This document shows positions 43,108-51,749 of a DNA stretch of 64,000 nucleotides, piece after piece. A program made the position numbers and the translations under genes. The stretch lies in contig JAZNVL010000038.1 of assembly GCA_045592785.1 (NCBI GenBank), forward strand, positions 14,540 to 78,539, read 5' to 3'. The notes under the pieces were generated by a model, which ran no database searches, had not been told where the DNA came from, and worked only from the letters and a program-made list of their open reading frames with translations. The number at the start of each line of letters is the position of its first letter. Position 1 is the first letter of the stretch. This stretch comes from RGIG8244 sp045592785 (GTDB lineage Bacteria > Verrucomicrobiota > Lentisphaeria > Victivallales > UBA1829).

Positions 43108-45555
43108 ATGGCTTTTACCGGTATGAACGAAGATGCACCATTGTCTCCGGAGGAAACACAGAAACTTCCGGAGGCCATGCTTGCCAATATGTACTCTGTC
43201 TCCGACGACGGAAATAACAACCCGGATATTCCCCTTGACCCGGGGAAGTTGGGGATCGATGAGTTCCTTGTCGACCGGTTATCCCACAAGCCGCTGAACA
43301 AATACAAGTTCCGGCGCAGTATCGCTTGCGGCGGTATGAAAATGGTGCTGGAAGTCCGGGATATGGATACCATGCGTGACGTGGCGATGGCAGTCCTCCC
43401 CGATGCCGATAAACGGCCGCCTGCGGATATCCTGCGTTTCGTGCAGGAGGCCCGTCTCACCGCCAGTCTGGAACACCCCAACATCGTGCCTGTGCATGAT
43501 ATCGGGATCGATAAGAACGGCGCACCGTATTTCACCATGAAACTGTTGCGCGGAAAGACGCTTGCCGCTTTCTTGAAGTCATTGGCGGATGAAGGCGTGT
43601 CGGAAGAAGATTACCCCATGCACCGGTTGCTCCGGATCTTCCTCAAGATCTGTTCCGGGGTGGCATTCGCCCATTCCAAAGGCGTGCTGCACCTGGATTT
43701 GAAGCCGGAAAATATTCAGCTGGGTGACTTCGGAGAAGTGTTGATCATTGACTGGGGACTGGCGAAAATGATGGATAACGAATCCAATCTGGATTCCTTC
43801 CCTGCCGGAACAATGAAAAACAGTGCGAATAATGCCATCGTCACCATGGACGGTATGATGAAAGGAACGCCCGGTTACATGTCGCCGGAGCAGGCGGCGG
43901 GCAAAAATCTGACGAAGGATGCCCGGACCGATATTTATGCGTTGGGCGCGATCCTTTATGCCATGTTGACCTTGCAGAATCCTCTCGGCAGTAAGTCCGT
44001 GCCGGATATGATCCAGGATACTCTGGATGGAAATATCATTCCGCCGCGCTATCGGGTGCCGGAACGGGAAATTCCGGTGGCACTGGATGCTGTTGTGCAG
44101 AAAGCCATGAGTCTTTCTCCTCATGACCGGTATCAGAGTGTGACGGAATTGCGGGACGAGGTCAATGCCTTTATCGGCGGATATGCAACGGTTGCGGAAA
44201 AGGCTTCTTCTCTCAAAAAAGCAATGCTCCTGGTGAAACGTCATGTCATTCTCACCGTCAGCGCGGTGATCCTCTTCCTGGTCCTTGCTGTCGCCGGTGC
44301 GGTCATGTTGCAAGATCATCAGCGGCAGAAAGCTGCGTGGTTCCCTCTGTGTTCGGTCCAGTGGAATGACCCGACAGATGTACGAAAACTGCCAAAAGGC
44401 ATCACATACCGTAAAAAAGATCTTTCACTGTCTGATGGCACCGCCTGGCGGAGTTCTTCCCGCGGGCTTTTATTACCCAGAGGGGAATGGCTGTGGCTGG
44501 ATCTGCCGCTGAAAAGTGACTGGCATCTGGATTTCAGGTACAGCGTAGAGCAGCCGGGGGACTCCTTTGAAGTCCGTTTGCAGGCTGACCCCGAGAATAA
44601 AGGCGCAGATCAGCTGCCTTCCGGCTTGATCACCCGTTTCGGACTTGATGGCGGGACCCGGGACATCTTTTATCGTCAGGAGCCGGGAAAACAGCCTGTG
44701 CAGATCTCCGGTCATGTTTCCGGTGTTGCGCCGGGCGTGATCCAGGAAGCCTCCTTCCAGCGGAATGACGGACGTCTTACCGTGCGTGTCGGGCTTGCCG
44801 GACGGGAAGAATCGCTCATCGACTTTCTGCCGCCGGCAACGGAAAAACAACGGCGTATCGGGATCCGGGCTTTGTCGGGGAACATTCGTTTGCACTCGCT
44901 GACTCTGACCAATCGTGGCGATGCCGAGCGGTCCACCCCGCTGGTCGCCGCCGATGCGTTGCAGGAAGTACATCTTTACGAAGCCGCATTCGATAAATAT
45001 TTGAAGATCGCCGAATCCTATGAGACAGCCTCTTTCAGCGATCGGGCACTGCTCAATTCCTATCGGATCGCCGCAATTTTTGCCCCCGATCTGAAAGACC
45101 GGGAAGAACGTTTGACTGAACTCAAAAAGAGAATGGCGGCACGGACCCGGTTCCAATTTACGGATCGTGTTCGCGAAATCGATGCCGCACGGCTTTGGAA
45201 GGAAGGGCAAATCCTTGCTTCTCTCCGCCTCGTGGAGATCATCCTGCAGTCCGATCCAACCAACGACATCCTGCAGCGTTTGACTGCGATCCAGTATCAT
45301 AAGTTCAAACGGAATGAGATGGAGGCTTATCTTTCTCTGCTGAAACGGATGCGGCACTTGAAGACGTTGAGCATTGCCGGATTCGATTGGGAAAATCTCG
45401 ACCCCATCCGCGATCTTGATCTGGAATATCTGGATTGTACCGGAAATCCCATCACCGATTACAGTGCGCTGAAAAATATGCCGCTCCGGGTCCTCGTCAC
45501 GGATTCCGGCGTGTATACCGGAGAAGAAGCAATCGCCTCATTTCTCAACAAATAA
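43108..45555 (+). CDS. Atypical Ser/Thr protein kinase with TM segment and C-terminal repeats
   Basis: The N-terminal domain (about 65-365) is a bacterial eukaryotic-type kinase: HLDLKPEN (195-202, loop HRD with H-L-D), DWGLAK (DFG with W) and GTPGYMSPEQA. The nucleotide loop reads IACGGMKMVLEV. The VAxK motif reads VAMA, so the ATP-anchoring lysine is replaced by alanine (A95), though the helix C glutamate (E114) is kept. One membrane helix lies near 379-401. Outside it is a beta-rich region like a concanavalin/sugar-binding domain (500-610), a helical region, and leucine-rich-like units near the C-terminus (LKTLSIAGFDWENLDPI; LEYLDCTGNPITDYSAL). It could be a sensor pseudokinase. It overlaps the convergent rhomboid gene by 18 bases. 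Confidence 0.85.
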   Translation: MAFTGMNEDAPLSPEETQKLPEAMLANMYSVSDDGNNNPDIPLDPGKLGIDEFLVDRLSHKPLNKYKFRRSIACGGMKMVLEVRDMDTMRDVAMAVLPDADKRPPADILRFVQEARLTASLEHPNIVPVHDIGIDKNGAPYFTMKLLRGKTLAAFLKSLADEGVSEEDYPMHRLLRIFLKICSGVAFAHSKGVLHLDLKPENIQLGDFGEVLIIDWGLAKMMDNESNLDSFPAGTMKNSANNAIVTMDGMMKGTPGYMSPEQAAGKNLTKDARTDIYALGAILYAMLTLQNPLGSKSVPDMIQDTLDGNIIPPRYRVPEREIPVALDAVVQKAMSLSPHDRYQSVTELRDEVNAFIGGYATVAEKASSLKKAMLLVKRHVILTVSAVILFLVLAVAGAVMLQDHQRQKAAWFPLCSVQWNDPTDVRKLPKGITYRKKDLSLSDGTAWRSSSRGLLLPRGEWLWLDLPLKSDWHLDFRYSVEQPGDSFEVRLQADPENKGADQLPSGLITRFGLDGGTRDIFYRQEPGKQPVQISGHVSGVAPGVIQEASFQRNDGRLTVRVGLAGREESLIDFLPPATEKQRRIGIRALSGNIRLHSLTLTNRGDAERSTPLVAADALQEVHLYEAAFDKYLKIAESYETASFSDRALLNSYRIAAIFAPDLKDREERLTELKKRMAARTRFQFTDRVREIDAARLWKEGQILASLRLVEIILQSDPTNDILQRLTAIQYHKFKRNEMEAYLSLLKRMRHLKTLSIAGFDWENLDPIRDLDLEYLDCTGNPITDYSALKNMPLRVLVTDSGVYTGEEAIASFLNK

Positions 45556-46686
45556 AGACGAGGTTTTTTTCCTGGAAAGGAACATCCTCTCCGCCTTTTT
45601 GCACTGAAAATGCGCATGGATCCGATAGATGATCGCGTAGAAAAGTCCGGGTATGAAACCGCCCACATGTGCCATATATGCCGTGCCGCCCGCCTGCTTA
45701 TCGCTGAAATAACCCATCGCCAGCTGCAGCAGAAACCAGATCAGGAATGCGCCCCACGCCGGTAACGTCACCCAACGGAAGAACAGACCAAACCGGAGGA
45801 GATAGCGCAATCTCACATGAGGAAAGCAAACCGCATAGCAGGCAATGATGCCGGAAATAAAACCGCTGGCGCCCACACAGGGGATCGTGGAGCCTGGGTC
45901 AAAAAGCGTATGAGTCAGTGTGGCGCAAAGACCGGAACACAGCAACATGATCGCGTATTTTGTGTGGCCCAGCATGTCTTCCACGTTATCCCCGAAGATG
46001 AACAGAAAATACAGGTTTCCCAGCAGATGCAGCCAGCCGCCGTGGAGAAACATCGACGTGAAGATCGTTGCCCCGCCATGACGTCCCCATTCCGCCGGAA
46101 TATATCCCCAGGTCCGGATGACTTGCATCGCATCGCCGAACGTTGTCAGAAAAAAGAGCCAGATACACAATGCTGCGATCCCCCAGGTGAGCCAGGGATG
46201 CCGTTCCTTTGCCGGTGCTCTGAGTTCAACGGGGAATCCCAGAACGGCGGCAACCGTTTGCAGCGGATTGCACTTATCGACCTGGTCGTCTTCCACCTCC
46301 CGATCATGCGATGTTGTTCCTGACGATGTCCTGTTGACCGCGGGAACGACAGGACTTGTCTGCGTCTGTTGCGGGACCTGTTTCAGTTCCTGCGGATCAA
46401 ACCAGATCTGCTGACAGCGTGTGCAGATATCCAGTTCCAGATGAATGGCATTCTCCCGGACATTCACTTTGCGCATCCATTGTCCGCAACCGGGACACTG
46501 GATCCCTACGGTACTGCAGGAAAATTTTGCCTGTGCCCAGAGTGCGTTTGCAAATTCTTTGCTGCCGCAGATGGAACGGAACGCGGGGTAAGTAACGGTA
46601 TGACCATGACAGGAATCACATTCGTAGGCGATCTTCCCGCCATAGCGTGTTTCTACAAGATTACCACCGCATACCGTGCATTTCAC
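45538..46686 (-). CDS. Rhomboid-family intramembrane serine protease with N-terminal zinc ribbon
   Basis: Rhomboids cut transmembrane substrates inside the membrane. The C-terminal half has six or so hydrophobic helices with the WLHLLGNLYFLFIFGDNVED motif, the nucleophile CVGASGFISG (Ser) and the catalytic His in YMAHVGGFIPG. The N-terminal ~105 residues hold four cysteine pairs: CTVC, CDSC, CPGC and CTRC, which look like two zinc ribbons. This N-terminal fusion is less common and may link the protease to a cytoplasmic partner. It follows glnN by 15 bases and overlaps the kinase gene at its 3' end. Confidence 0.87.
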   Translation of the reverse strand: MKCTVCGGNLVETRYGGKIAYECDSCHGHTVTYPAFRSICGSKEFANALWAQAKFSCSTVGIQCPGCGQWMRKVNVRENAIHLELDICTRCQQIWFDPQELKQVPQQTQTSPVVPAVNRTSSGTTSHDREVEDDQVDKCNPLQTVAAVLGFPVELRAPAKERHPWLTWGIAALCIWLFFLTTFGDAMQVIRTWGYIPAEWGRHGGATIFTSMFLHGGWLHLLGNLYFLFIFGDNVEDMLGHTKYAIMLLCSGLCATLTHTLFDPGSTIPCVGASGFISGIIACYAVCFPHVRLRYLLRFGLFFRWVTLPAWGAFLIWFLLQLAMGYFSDKQAGGTAYMAHVGGFIPGLFYAIIYRIHAHFQCKKAERMFLSRKKTSSLFVEK

Positions 46687-46701
46687 CTGTATTCATCTCC
46701 G

Positions 46702-48846
46702 TCAGTAAATAAACAGCATTTCTCTGTATTTCGGCAGGGGCCAGCGATGATCTGCGACCCGTTTTTCCAGTTCGTCCACGGTCATACGCAAATCGTGCAT
46801 GGCATCCAGCCAGGCTTTCGTTGCATTATCATCTTCCAGCTGTTTTTCCAGATGATCCATTTGTTCGGAAAGCGTATCCAGAAGTGTGCCGATACATTCC
46901 GCCGTCTTGCGGACAGCATTGGTCCCCGGCTTGCAGACCTGGAACGTGAGAGTCCGGGTCAGCTGGGCATATTCCTCCACTGCCGCCGGCTGGATCACGG
47001 TCCGCGCCATGAGAAGTGCCAACTGCGCTTCGATGCGGACTTTCCGCTTGTATTCTTCGGTAAAGATCTCGTGACGGGAGAGGATCTCCGTTTTGGAGAA
47101 TACGCCCGTTTTTTCCAGCAGTTCGATATTTTCGGGAGCAGTCAGACGGGATAACGCGCTCATGGTATCCGCCAGATTGGGCAGTCCACGGCGTTTTGCT
47201 TCCTCCCGCCATTCGTCGTCATATCCGTTCCCGTTGAAAATGACCCGCTTGTGCTTTTTCAGGATCCGCTGCAAGGTGATCTGCAACTGCATGTTGAAGT
47301 CCTGCGCCGGATCAAAGTGTTCAATACGGTCCGCCATGATCTCCAGGGATTCCGCAACGATGGCATTCAGCAGAATATTGGCTTCCGCACATGACTGACT
47401 GGAGCCCGGTGCGCGGAACTCAAACTTGTTCCCTGTGAAAGCAAAGGGACTTGTCCGGTTCCGGTCGGTGGCATCCCGGGGCAGGGGCGGTAATGTCTCC
47501 ACGCCCACTTTCAGCACGCCGCTTTTCCGTGTGGATTTCACGGCACCGGCTTCCACCTGTTCCATGATGTCCGTCAGCTGTTCGCCCAGGAAGATGGAGA
47601 TGATGGCGGGCGGAGCTTCGTTTGCACCGAGACGGTGGTCATTCCCCGCGGTCGCCGTGGCAACACGGAGCAGGTCCGCATGAAGGTCCACGGCACGGAT
47701 GATGGCGATCAGTGTTGTCAGGAAGATGGCGTTTTCATGGGGGTCGTTCCCCGGATTCAGAAGATTCCGGTCGCCGTAAGCCAGGGACCAGTTATTGTGT
47801 TTGCCGGATCCATTGACACCGGCGAACGGTTTTTCATGGAGCAGGCAGACCAGTCCGTGTTTTTCTGCGGTGACTTTCAACACTTCCATCACCAGCATAT
47901 TGTGGTCAACAGCCAGGTTCAGGTCTTCGAACAACGGTGCGATCTCGAACTGGGCGGGTGCCGCTTCGTTGTGACGGGTCTTCGCCGGGATCCCCAGCTG
48001 CCACAGTTCCCGTTCCACATCGCTCATGAATGCCAGAATACGGGGCTTGATCGCGCCGAAATAATGATCGTCCAGCTGTTGATGCTTCGGCGGTGCTGCC
48101 CCGAAAAGGGTACGCCCCGTCTGGATCAGGTCCGGACGCAAATGATAAAATTCCTTGTCGATGAGGAAGTATTCCTGTTCCGCCCCCAGACTGATGGAGA
48201 CCTGGGCATCCGGCTGTTCCGCATTGAACGCCTTCATCAGACGGTGTACGGCTTTGGTGATCGCCTGCATGGAGCGGAGCAGCGGGGTCTTCCGGTCAAG
48301 GGAATCCCCGGTATAACTGCAGAATGCCGTGGGGATACAGAGCGTCGCCCCGTTTCTTCCGCGACGGATGAATGCGGGACTGGTGGGATCCCAGGCGGTA
48401 TAGCCACGCGCTTCGAACGTGGAGCGGAGTCCGCCGGAGGGGAAACTGGAGGCATCCGGTTCACTGACGATCAGGTTCTTCCCGGAAAATTTGAGAATGA
48501 GATGTTCCTGTTCATCGGGTTCGAAAAAGGCGTCATGCTTTTCGGCGGTGGTCCCGTTCAACGGCTGAAACCAGTGCGTGTAATGACTCGCGCCTTTGCT
48601 GACTGCCCATTGTTTCATGGCGTTGGCGACTTCATCGGCGATGGAGGGATCCAGCGGTTCACGGTTCTTGACCGTTTTCAGGAGTTTTCTCAGTACCTGC
48701 GGATTGAGTACCTGTCGCATCTGCTCGATATTGAACACATCGGAAGCATAATTTTCTGCAACAGCTTCAACAGACGGGATCTCAAATTTCCTGTCTGTAC
48801 TCCGTCCGGCGATGGTAGTGATCGCCTTTTCTCTGGTGGTACTCAT
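46702..48846 (-). CDS. glnN: Glutamine synthetase type III
   Basis: GlnN makes glutamine from glutamate and ammonia. The long GSIII form is identified by the SEPDASSFPSGGLRSTFEARGYTAWDP block, EQEYFLIDKEFYHLRPDL, NEAAPAQFEIAPLFEDLNLAVDHN, and GVNGSGKHNNWSL (read in pieces), the ATP and glutamate site. The protein has 714 residues, normal for GSIII. A start at 48987 would lie upstream of the predicted -10 box at 48884-48889, so the ATG at 48846 (MSTTREKAITT) with an AAGGA site is chosen. It is divergent from the AAA+ activator at 49008, which suggests nitrogen-dependent control. Confidence 0.95.
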   Translation of the reverse strand: MSTTREKAITTIAGRSTDRKFEIPSVEAVAENYASDVFNIEQMRQVLNPQVLRKLLKTVKNREPLDPSIADEVANAMKQWAVSKGASHYTHWFQPLNGTTAEKHDAFFEPDEQEHLILKFSGKNLIVSEPDASSFPSGGLRSTFEARGYTAWDPTSPAFIRRGRNGATLCIPTAFCSYTGDSLDRKTPLLRSMQAITKAVHRLMKAFNAEQPDAQVSISLGAEQEYFLIDKEFYHLRPDLIQTGRTLFGAAPPKHQQLDDHYFGAIKPRILAFMSDVERELWQLGIPAKTRHNEAAPAQFEIAPLFEDLNLAVDHNMLVMEVLKVTAEKHGLVCLLHEKPFAGVNGSGKHNNWSLAYGDRNLLNPGNDPHENAIFLTTLIAIIRAVDLHADLLRVATATAGNDHRLGANEAPPAIISIFLGEQLTDIMEQVEAGAVKSTRKSGVLKVGVETLPPLPRDATDRNRTSPFAFTGNKFEFRAPGSSQSCAEANILLNAIVAESLEIMADRIEHFDPAQDFNMQLQITLQRILKKHKRVIFNGNGYDDEWREEAKRRGLPNLADTMSALSRLTAPENIELLEKTGVFSKTEILSRHEIFTEEYKRKVRIEAQLALLMARTVIQPAAVEEYAQLTRTLTFQVCKPGTNAVRKTAECIGTLLDTLSEQMDHLEKQLEDDNATKAWLDAMHDLRMTVDELEKRVADHRWPLPKYREMLFIY

Positions 48847-48883
48847 AGAAAAATCCTTCGTTAACGATTGATAGTTATCGCGT

Positions 48884-48889
48884 AATATA
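48884..48889 (-). promoter_or_regulatory. Likely -10 box of glnN
   Basis: TATATT on the minus strand lies 38 bases before the glnN start codon. No TTGCAA-type -35 box is present at the usual distance, so the promoter may need an activator such as the product of the divergent gene. Confidence 0.45.
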
Positions 48890-48950
48890 GCATAATTTTT
48901 GTAAAATGGAATTTTTTTTGTAAAAAAATTATAAAAAAATATAAAACAGA

Positions 48951-48978
48951 TTGCAAATTCCCGCCATTGCGTTATATT
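48951..48978 (+). promoter_or_regulatory. Predicted promoter of the GAF-AAA+ regulator
   Basis: TTGCAA (48951-48956) and TATATT (48973-48978) are 16 bases apart, about 30 bases before the ATG at 49008. It is a sigma70-type promoter, and no sigma54 -24/-12 element was seen in the intergenic region. Confidence 0.7.
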
Positions 48979-49007
48979 TACACTCACAACGGAAGGAGTT
49001 TTACTTT

Positions 49008-50537
49008 ATGAACGGAGAAGTCAAAGATCTTGAAATCGCGATCCTGCATCAGATCAGTCGCGCCGTCCTCCACGAACATAACGTGGCTCTCCTCCTGAAA
49101 AATGTGCTGGACGTCCTCTACCGGGAAATCGGGTTCCTCCGCGGGACCTTCACGCTCCTCCGGGAAGACACCCTTTTTATCGAAGCCTCCCAGGGACTCA
49201 CCGAAGAAGAGATCAAACGCGGAAAATACCGTCTGGGGGAGGGCATTACCGGACGGGTGGCGGAAATTGCCGCACCCATCATCATTCCCGACATCACGAA
49301 AGACCCCAACTTCCTGAACCGTACCGGGACCCGTAATCAGGCGCATAACGTGGCGTTCCTCTGTGTGCCGATCCTCCGTATGGAAAAAGTCATCGGCACT
49401 CTCTCCATGGACCGCAAAGTTACGCCGGAAACCGATCTGCAGCGGGATATCCGGCTGTTGGAAACGGTGGCGAACATCATGGCGGATCCCGTTCAGTTGT
49501 GTCTGCGCAAACATGAAGAACATGAGAAACTGTTGGCGGAAAATCAACGGCTCCGTGATGAACTTTCCGGGAGAGTTTCCGCCCCGCAGGATATCGTCGG
49601 AAATTCCAGCAGTATGCGCACTGTGTATTCACGGATCGAACAGGTCGCCTTCACCAATGCCACCGTACTCATCACCGGCGAACCGGGCACGGGCAAGGAA
49701 ATGATCGCCCGTGCCATCCGCAGAAAAAGTCCGCGGGCGGATGCCCCGTTTGTCACATTGAGTTGTACCGCACTCCCCGAACATCAATTGGAACCGGAAC
49801 TCTTCGGCAGGGAAAAGATCCATCCGGACGGCGTGAAAGAACACATCCCCGGGAAACTGGAAGAAGCCGGGAACGGAACTCTTTATCTGGATGAAGTCAG
49901 CGATATGTCTCTGGCTTTGCAGTTGCGATTCACTCATTTCCTGCAGGAACGTGTCATCAACGGGAACCCGCTGGATGTCCGGATCATCGCTTCTTCCGGA
50001 AAAGATCTGGAAGCTCTGCTGAAAAAAGGGTTGTTCCGGGAAGAACTTTATTATCGGCTGAATGTATTTCCCATTCATCTCCCGGAATTACGGAACCGCA
50101 GGAGTGATATCGTACTTCTGGCGGAACATTTTCTGGAAAAATATACCCGGATGTACGGGAAGAACATCTCCCGTATTTCCACACCGGCGATCAATATGAT
50201 GATGAGTTATCATTGGCCCGGAAACGTACGGGAAATGGAAAACTGTATGGAACGCGCCGTTCTCTCCGCCACCGAAGATGTGATCTCCGGGAAAGATCTG
50301 CCGCCCTCACTTCAAACAGCGGAGGCTGCATTTGCCGGACGTCTTTCGCCGGACGGCAGGGCGGATTTTGAAACGCTTGTGAACAGTTACGAACGGGAAC
50401 TGATCGTGGAGGCATTGAAGGTGAACAAAGGAAATGTTTCTGCGGCGGCGCGTGCTTTGAATCTGACGATCCGGATCCTGAACTACAAGATCCGCAAACT
50501 CAATATCATGCCCGAATGGTACAAAATCCGCAGCTGA
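49008..50537 (+). CDS. GAF-AAA+-Fis regulator (NtrC/NifA-like) lacking the GAFTGA loop
   Basis: The order is GAF sensor (about 15-165), AAA+ domain with Walker A GEPGTGKE (224-231) and Walker B GTLYLDE (290-296), and a Fis-type HTH (NVSAAARALNLTIRILNYKIRKL). This is the NifA-type layout of sigma54 activators. The GAFTGA loop that contacts sigma54 normally follows ELFGxEK; here that position reads IHPDGV (271-276), so the protein should not activate sigma54 in the usual way. The ATG at 49008 has GGAAGGAG upstream. It is divergent from glnN and may regulate it through a sigma70 promoter, as TyrR-like proteins do, but that is inference. Confidence 0.88.
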   Translation: MNGEVKDLEIAILHQISRAVLHEHNVALLLKNVLDVLYREIGFLRGTFTLLREDTLFIEASQGLTEEEIKRGKYRLGEGITGRVAEIAAPIIIPDITKDPNFLNRTGTRNQAHNVAFLCVPILRMEKVIGTLSMDRKVTPETDLQRDIRLLETVANIMADPVQLCLRKHEEHEKLLAENQRLRDELSGRVSAPQDIVGNSSSMRTVYSRIEQVAFTNATVLITGEPGTGKEMIARAIRRKSPRADAPFVTLSCTALPEHQLEPELFGREKIHPDGVKEHIPGKLEEAGNGTLYLDEVSDMSLALQLRFTHFLQERVINGNPLDVRIIASSGKDLEALLKKGLFREELYYRLNVFPIHLPELRNRRSDIVLLAEHFLEKYTRMYGKNISRISTPAINMMMSYHWPGNVREMENCMERAVLSATEDVISGKDLPPSLQTAEAAFAGRLSPDGRADFETLVNSYERELIVEALKVNKGNVSAAARALNLTIRILNYKIRKLNIMPEWYKIRS

Positions 50538-50543
50538 TCCGGC

Positions 50544-50882
50544 CTATTTCTTCAGGGCTTTCCGTGCGTCTTCCATGCCGCCCAGATCGTGCAGGTTTTT
50601 GTAACCCAGATCCTGCAGATCTTTGATGGCGAGTTTTACACGGCGTCCGGAACGGCAGTAAAGGTATAACGGGGTCGTTTTATTGGGCGCGATCTTTCCG
50701 ATTTTCAGTTTGATGTGTTCGTGCGGGACAAGGACAGCCCCTTCGATGTGTCCGGCTTTGTACTCGGATTCTGTGCGGACATCCAGCAGGATGGCGTTTT
50801 CCGGCATTTTGACGGGTTCTTTTGTTGCGACACAGGCGGGGAGAGTGAGACAGAGAGTCAGGAGAGCGAAAAGTTTTTTCAT
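50544..50882 (-). CDS. Rhodanese-domain lipoprotein
   Basis: A lipoprotein signal (MKKLFALLTLCLTLPAC, lipobox cysteine C17) precedes a single rhodanese domain with ILLDVRTESEYKAGHIEGAVLVPH and the active-site loop YCRSGRR, whose cysteine can carry a persulfide. It is 112 residues long and should sit on the periplasmic side of the membrane. It follows the AraC gene at 50910 by 27 bases and probably belongs to the same transcript. Its sulfur substrate is unknown. Confidence 0.88.
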   Translation of the reverse strand: MKKLFALLTLCLTLPACVATKEPVKMPENAILLDVRTESEYKAGHIEGAVLVPHEHIKLKIGKIAPNKTTPLYLYCRSGRRVKLAIKDLQDLGYKNLHDLGGMEDARKALKK

Positions 50883-50909
50883 TGTCGTAATATCCTTTCT
50901 TGTTTTTTT

Positions 50910-51749
50910 TCAGATTTCGCCATTTTTCTTTTGTTTCCGGTAGATGCCGGGCGGAGTGCCCCGTCTTTTCCGGAATACGTTGGAAAAGTAAAATTCATCG
51001 GCAAATTTGAGGTCCATGGCGATCTCTTTTACCGGTTTGACCGTGTGGAGCAGAAGAAGTTCCGCCGTATGCAGTTTCTGTTCCATGAGGTATTGATACG
51101 GAGAAACACCGAAGTATTTCCGGAATTTCCGGTTCATGTTGGAAACGGAAAGCCCCATCGCCTTTGCCACGTCATCCATGGCTGGCTGTTCGTAGACCAG
51201 ACTTTCCAGATGATGCTGCAGCCGTGTCATATCCGGGGGGATCGTCTGCGTGATCCGGGAGTCCCGTACTTCTGCGATCTTGTAGAGGATCCGGTGTACG
51301 GCGAGTGTGACCGCTTCCAGCGCGTGATCGTGGTTGTTCCTCACGCGGGAGTATTCTTCCAGAAAGAGTTCTCCCAGTCCGGAATCGGGAAGATAATACA
51401 GTCCGTAGAGTTTGTATTCGTGGAACAGCATATCGACCAGCGTGCCTGATACATTGAAATAGATTTTCACCCATTGGTCTTTGGGGTCTGTCCGGTAGGA
51501 ATGATTGGAACCCAGCGGCGCGATATACACGTCCCCCGTCTTCGGTTTGAAATGGTTCCCGTTGATCTCAAGTGTCCCGGATCCGCAGCAGATGTATTCG
51601 AGCACATACAGGTTGGATTTCACCCGGCTGTGATTGTAATTGGGTTTGCAATAGTCGATCCCGCAGACTTCCGTATTGATACTGGCAGTCTGTTCTTTTG
51701 ACGTGAAGATCGTCAGATCGGCAAACTGGGTATGGCTCGTAATGCTCAT
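50910..51749 (-). CDS. AraC-family transcriptional regulator
   Basis: The N-terminal cupin-like effector domain shows LEYICCGSGTLEINGNHF and GDVYIAPLGSNHSYRTDP, and the C-terminal DNA-binding domain shows MDDVAKAMGLSVSNMNRKFRKYF and KEIAMDLKFADEFYFSNVFRKRRGTPPGIYRK (read in pieces). The length, 279 residues, is typical. Its start overlaps the stop of the GH78-like gene by four bases, so it is cotranscribed with that enzyme and likely senses a related sugar. Confidence 0.88.
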   Translation of the reverse strand: MSITSHTQFADLTIFTSKEQTASINTEVCGIDYCKPNYNHSRVKSNLYVLEYICCGSGTLEINGNHFKPKTGDVYIAPLGSNHSYRTDPKDQWVKIYFNVSGTLVDMLFHEYKLYGLYYLPDSGLGELFLEEYSRVRNNHDHALEAVTLAVHRILYKIAEVRDSRITQTIPPDMTRLQHHLESLVYEQPAMDDVAKAMGLSVSNMNRKFRKYFGVSPYQYLMEQKLHTAELLLLHTVKPVKEIAMDLKFADEFYFSNVFRKRRGTPPGIYRKQKKNGEI

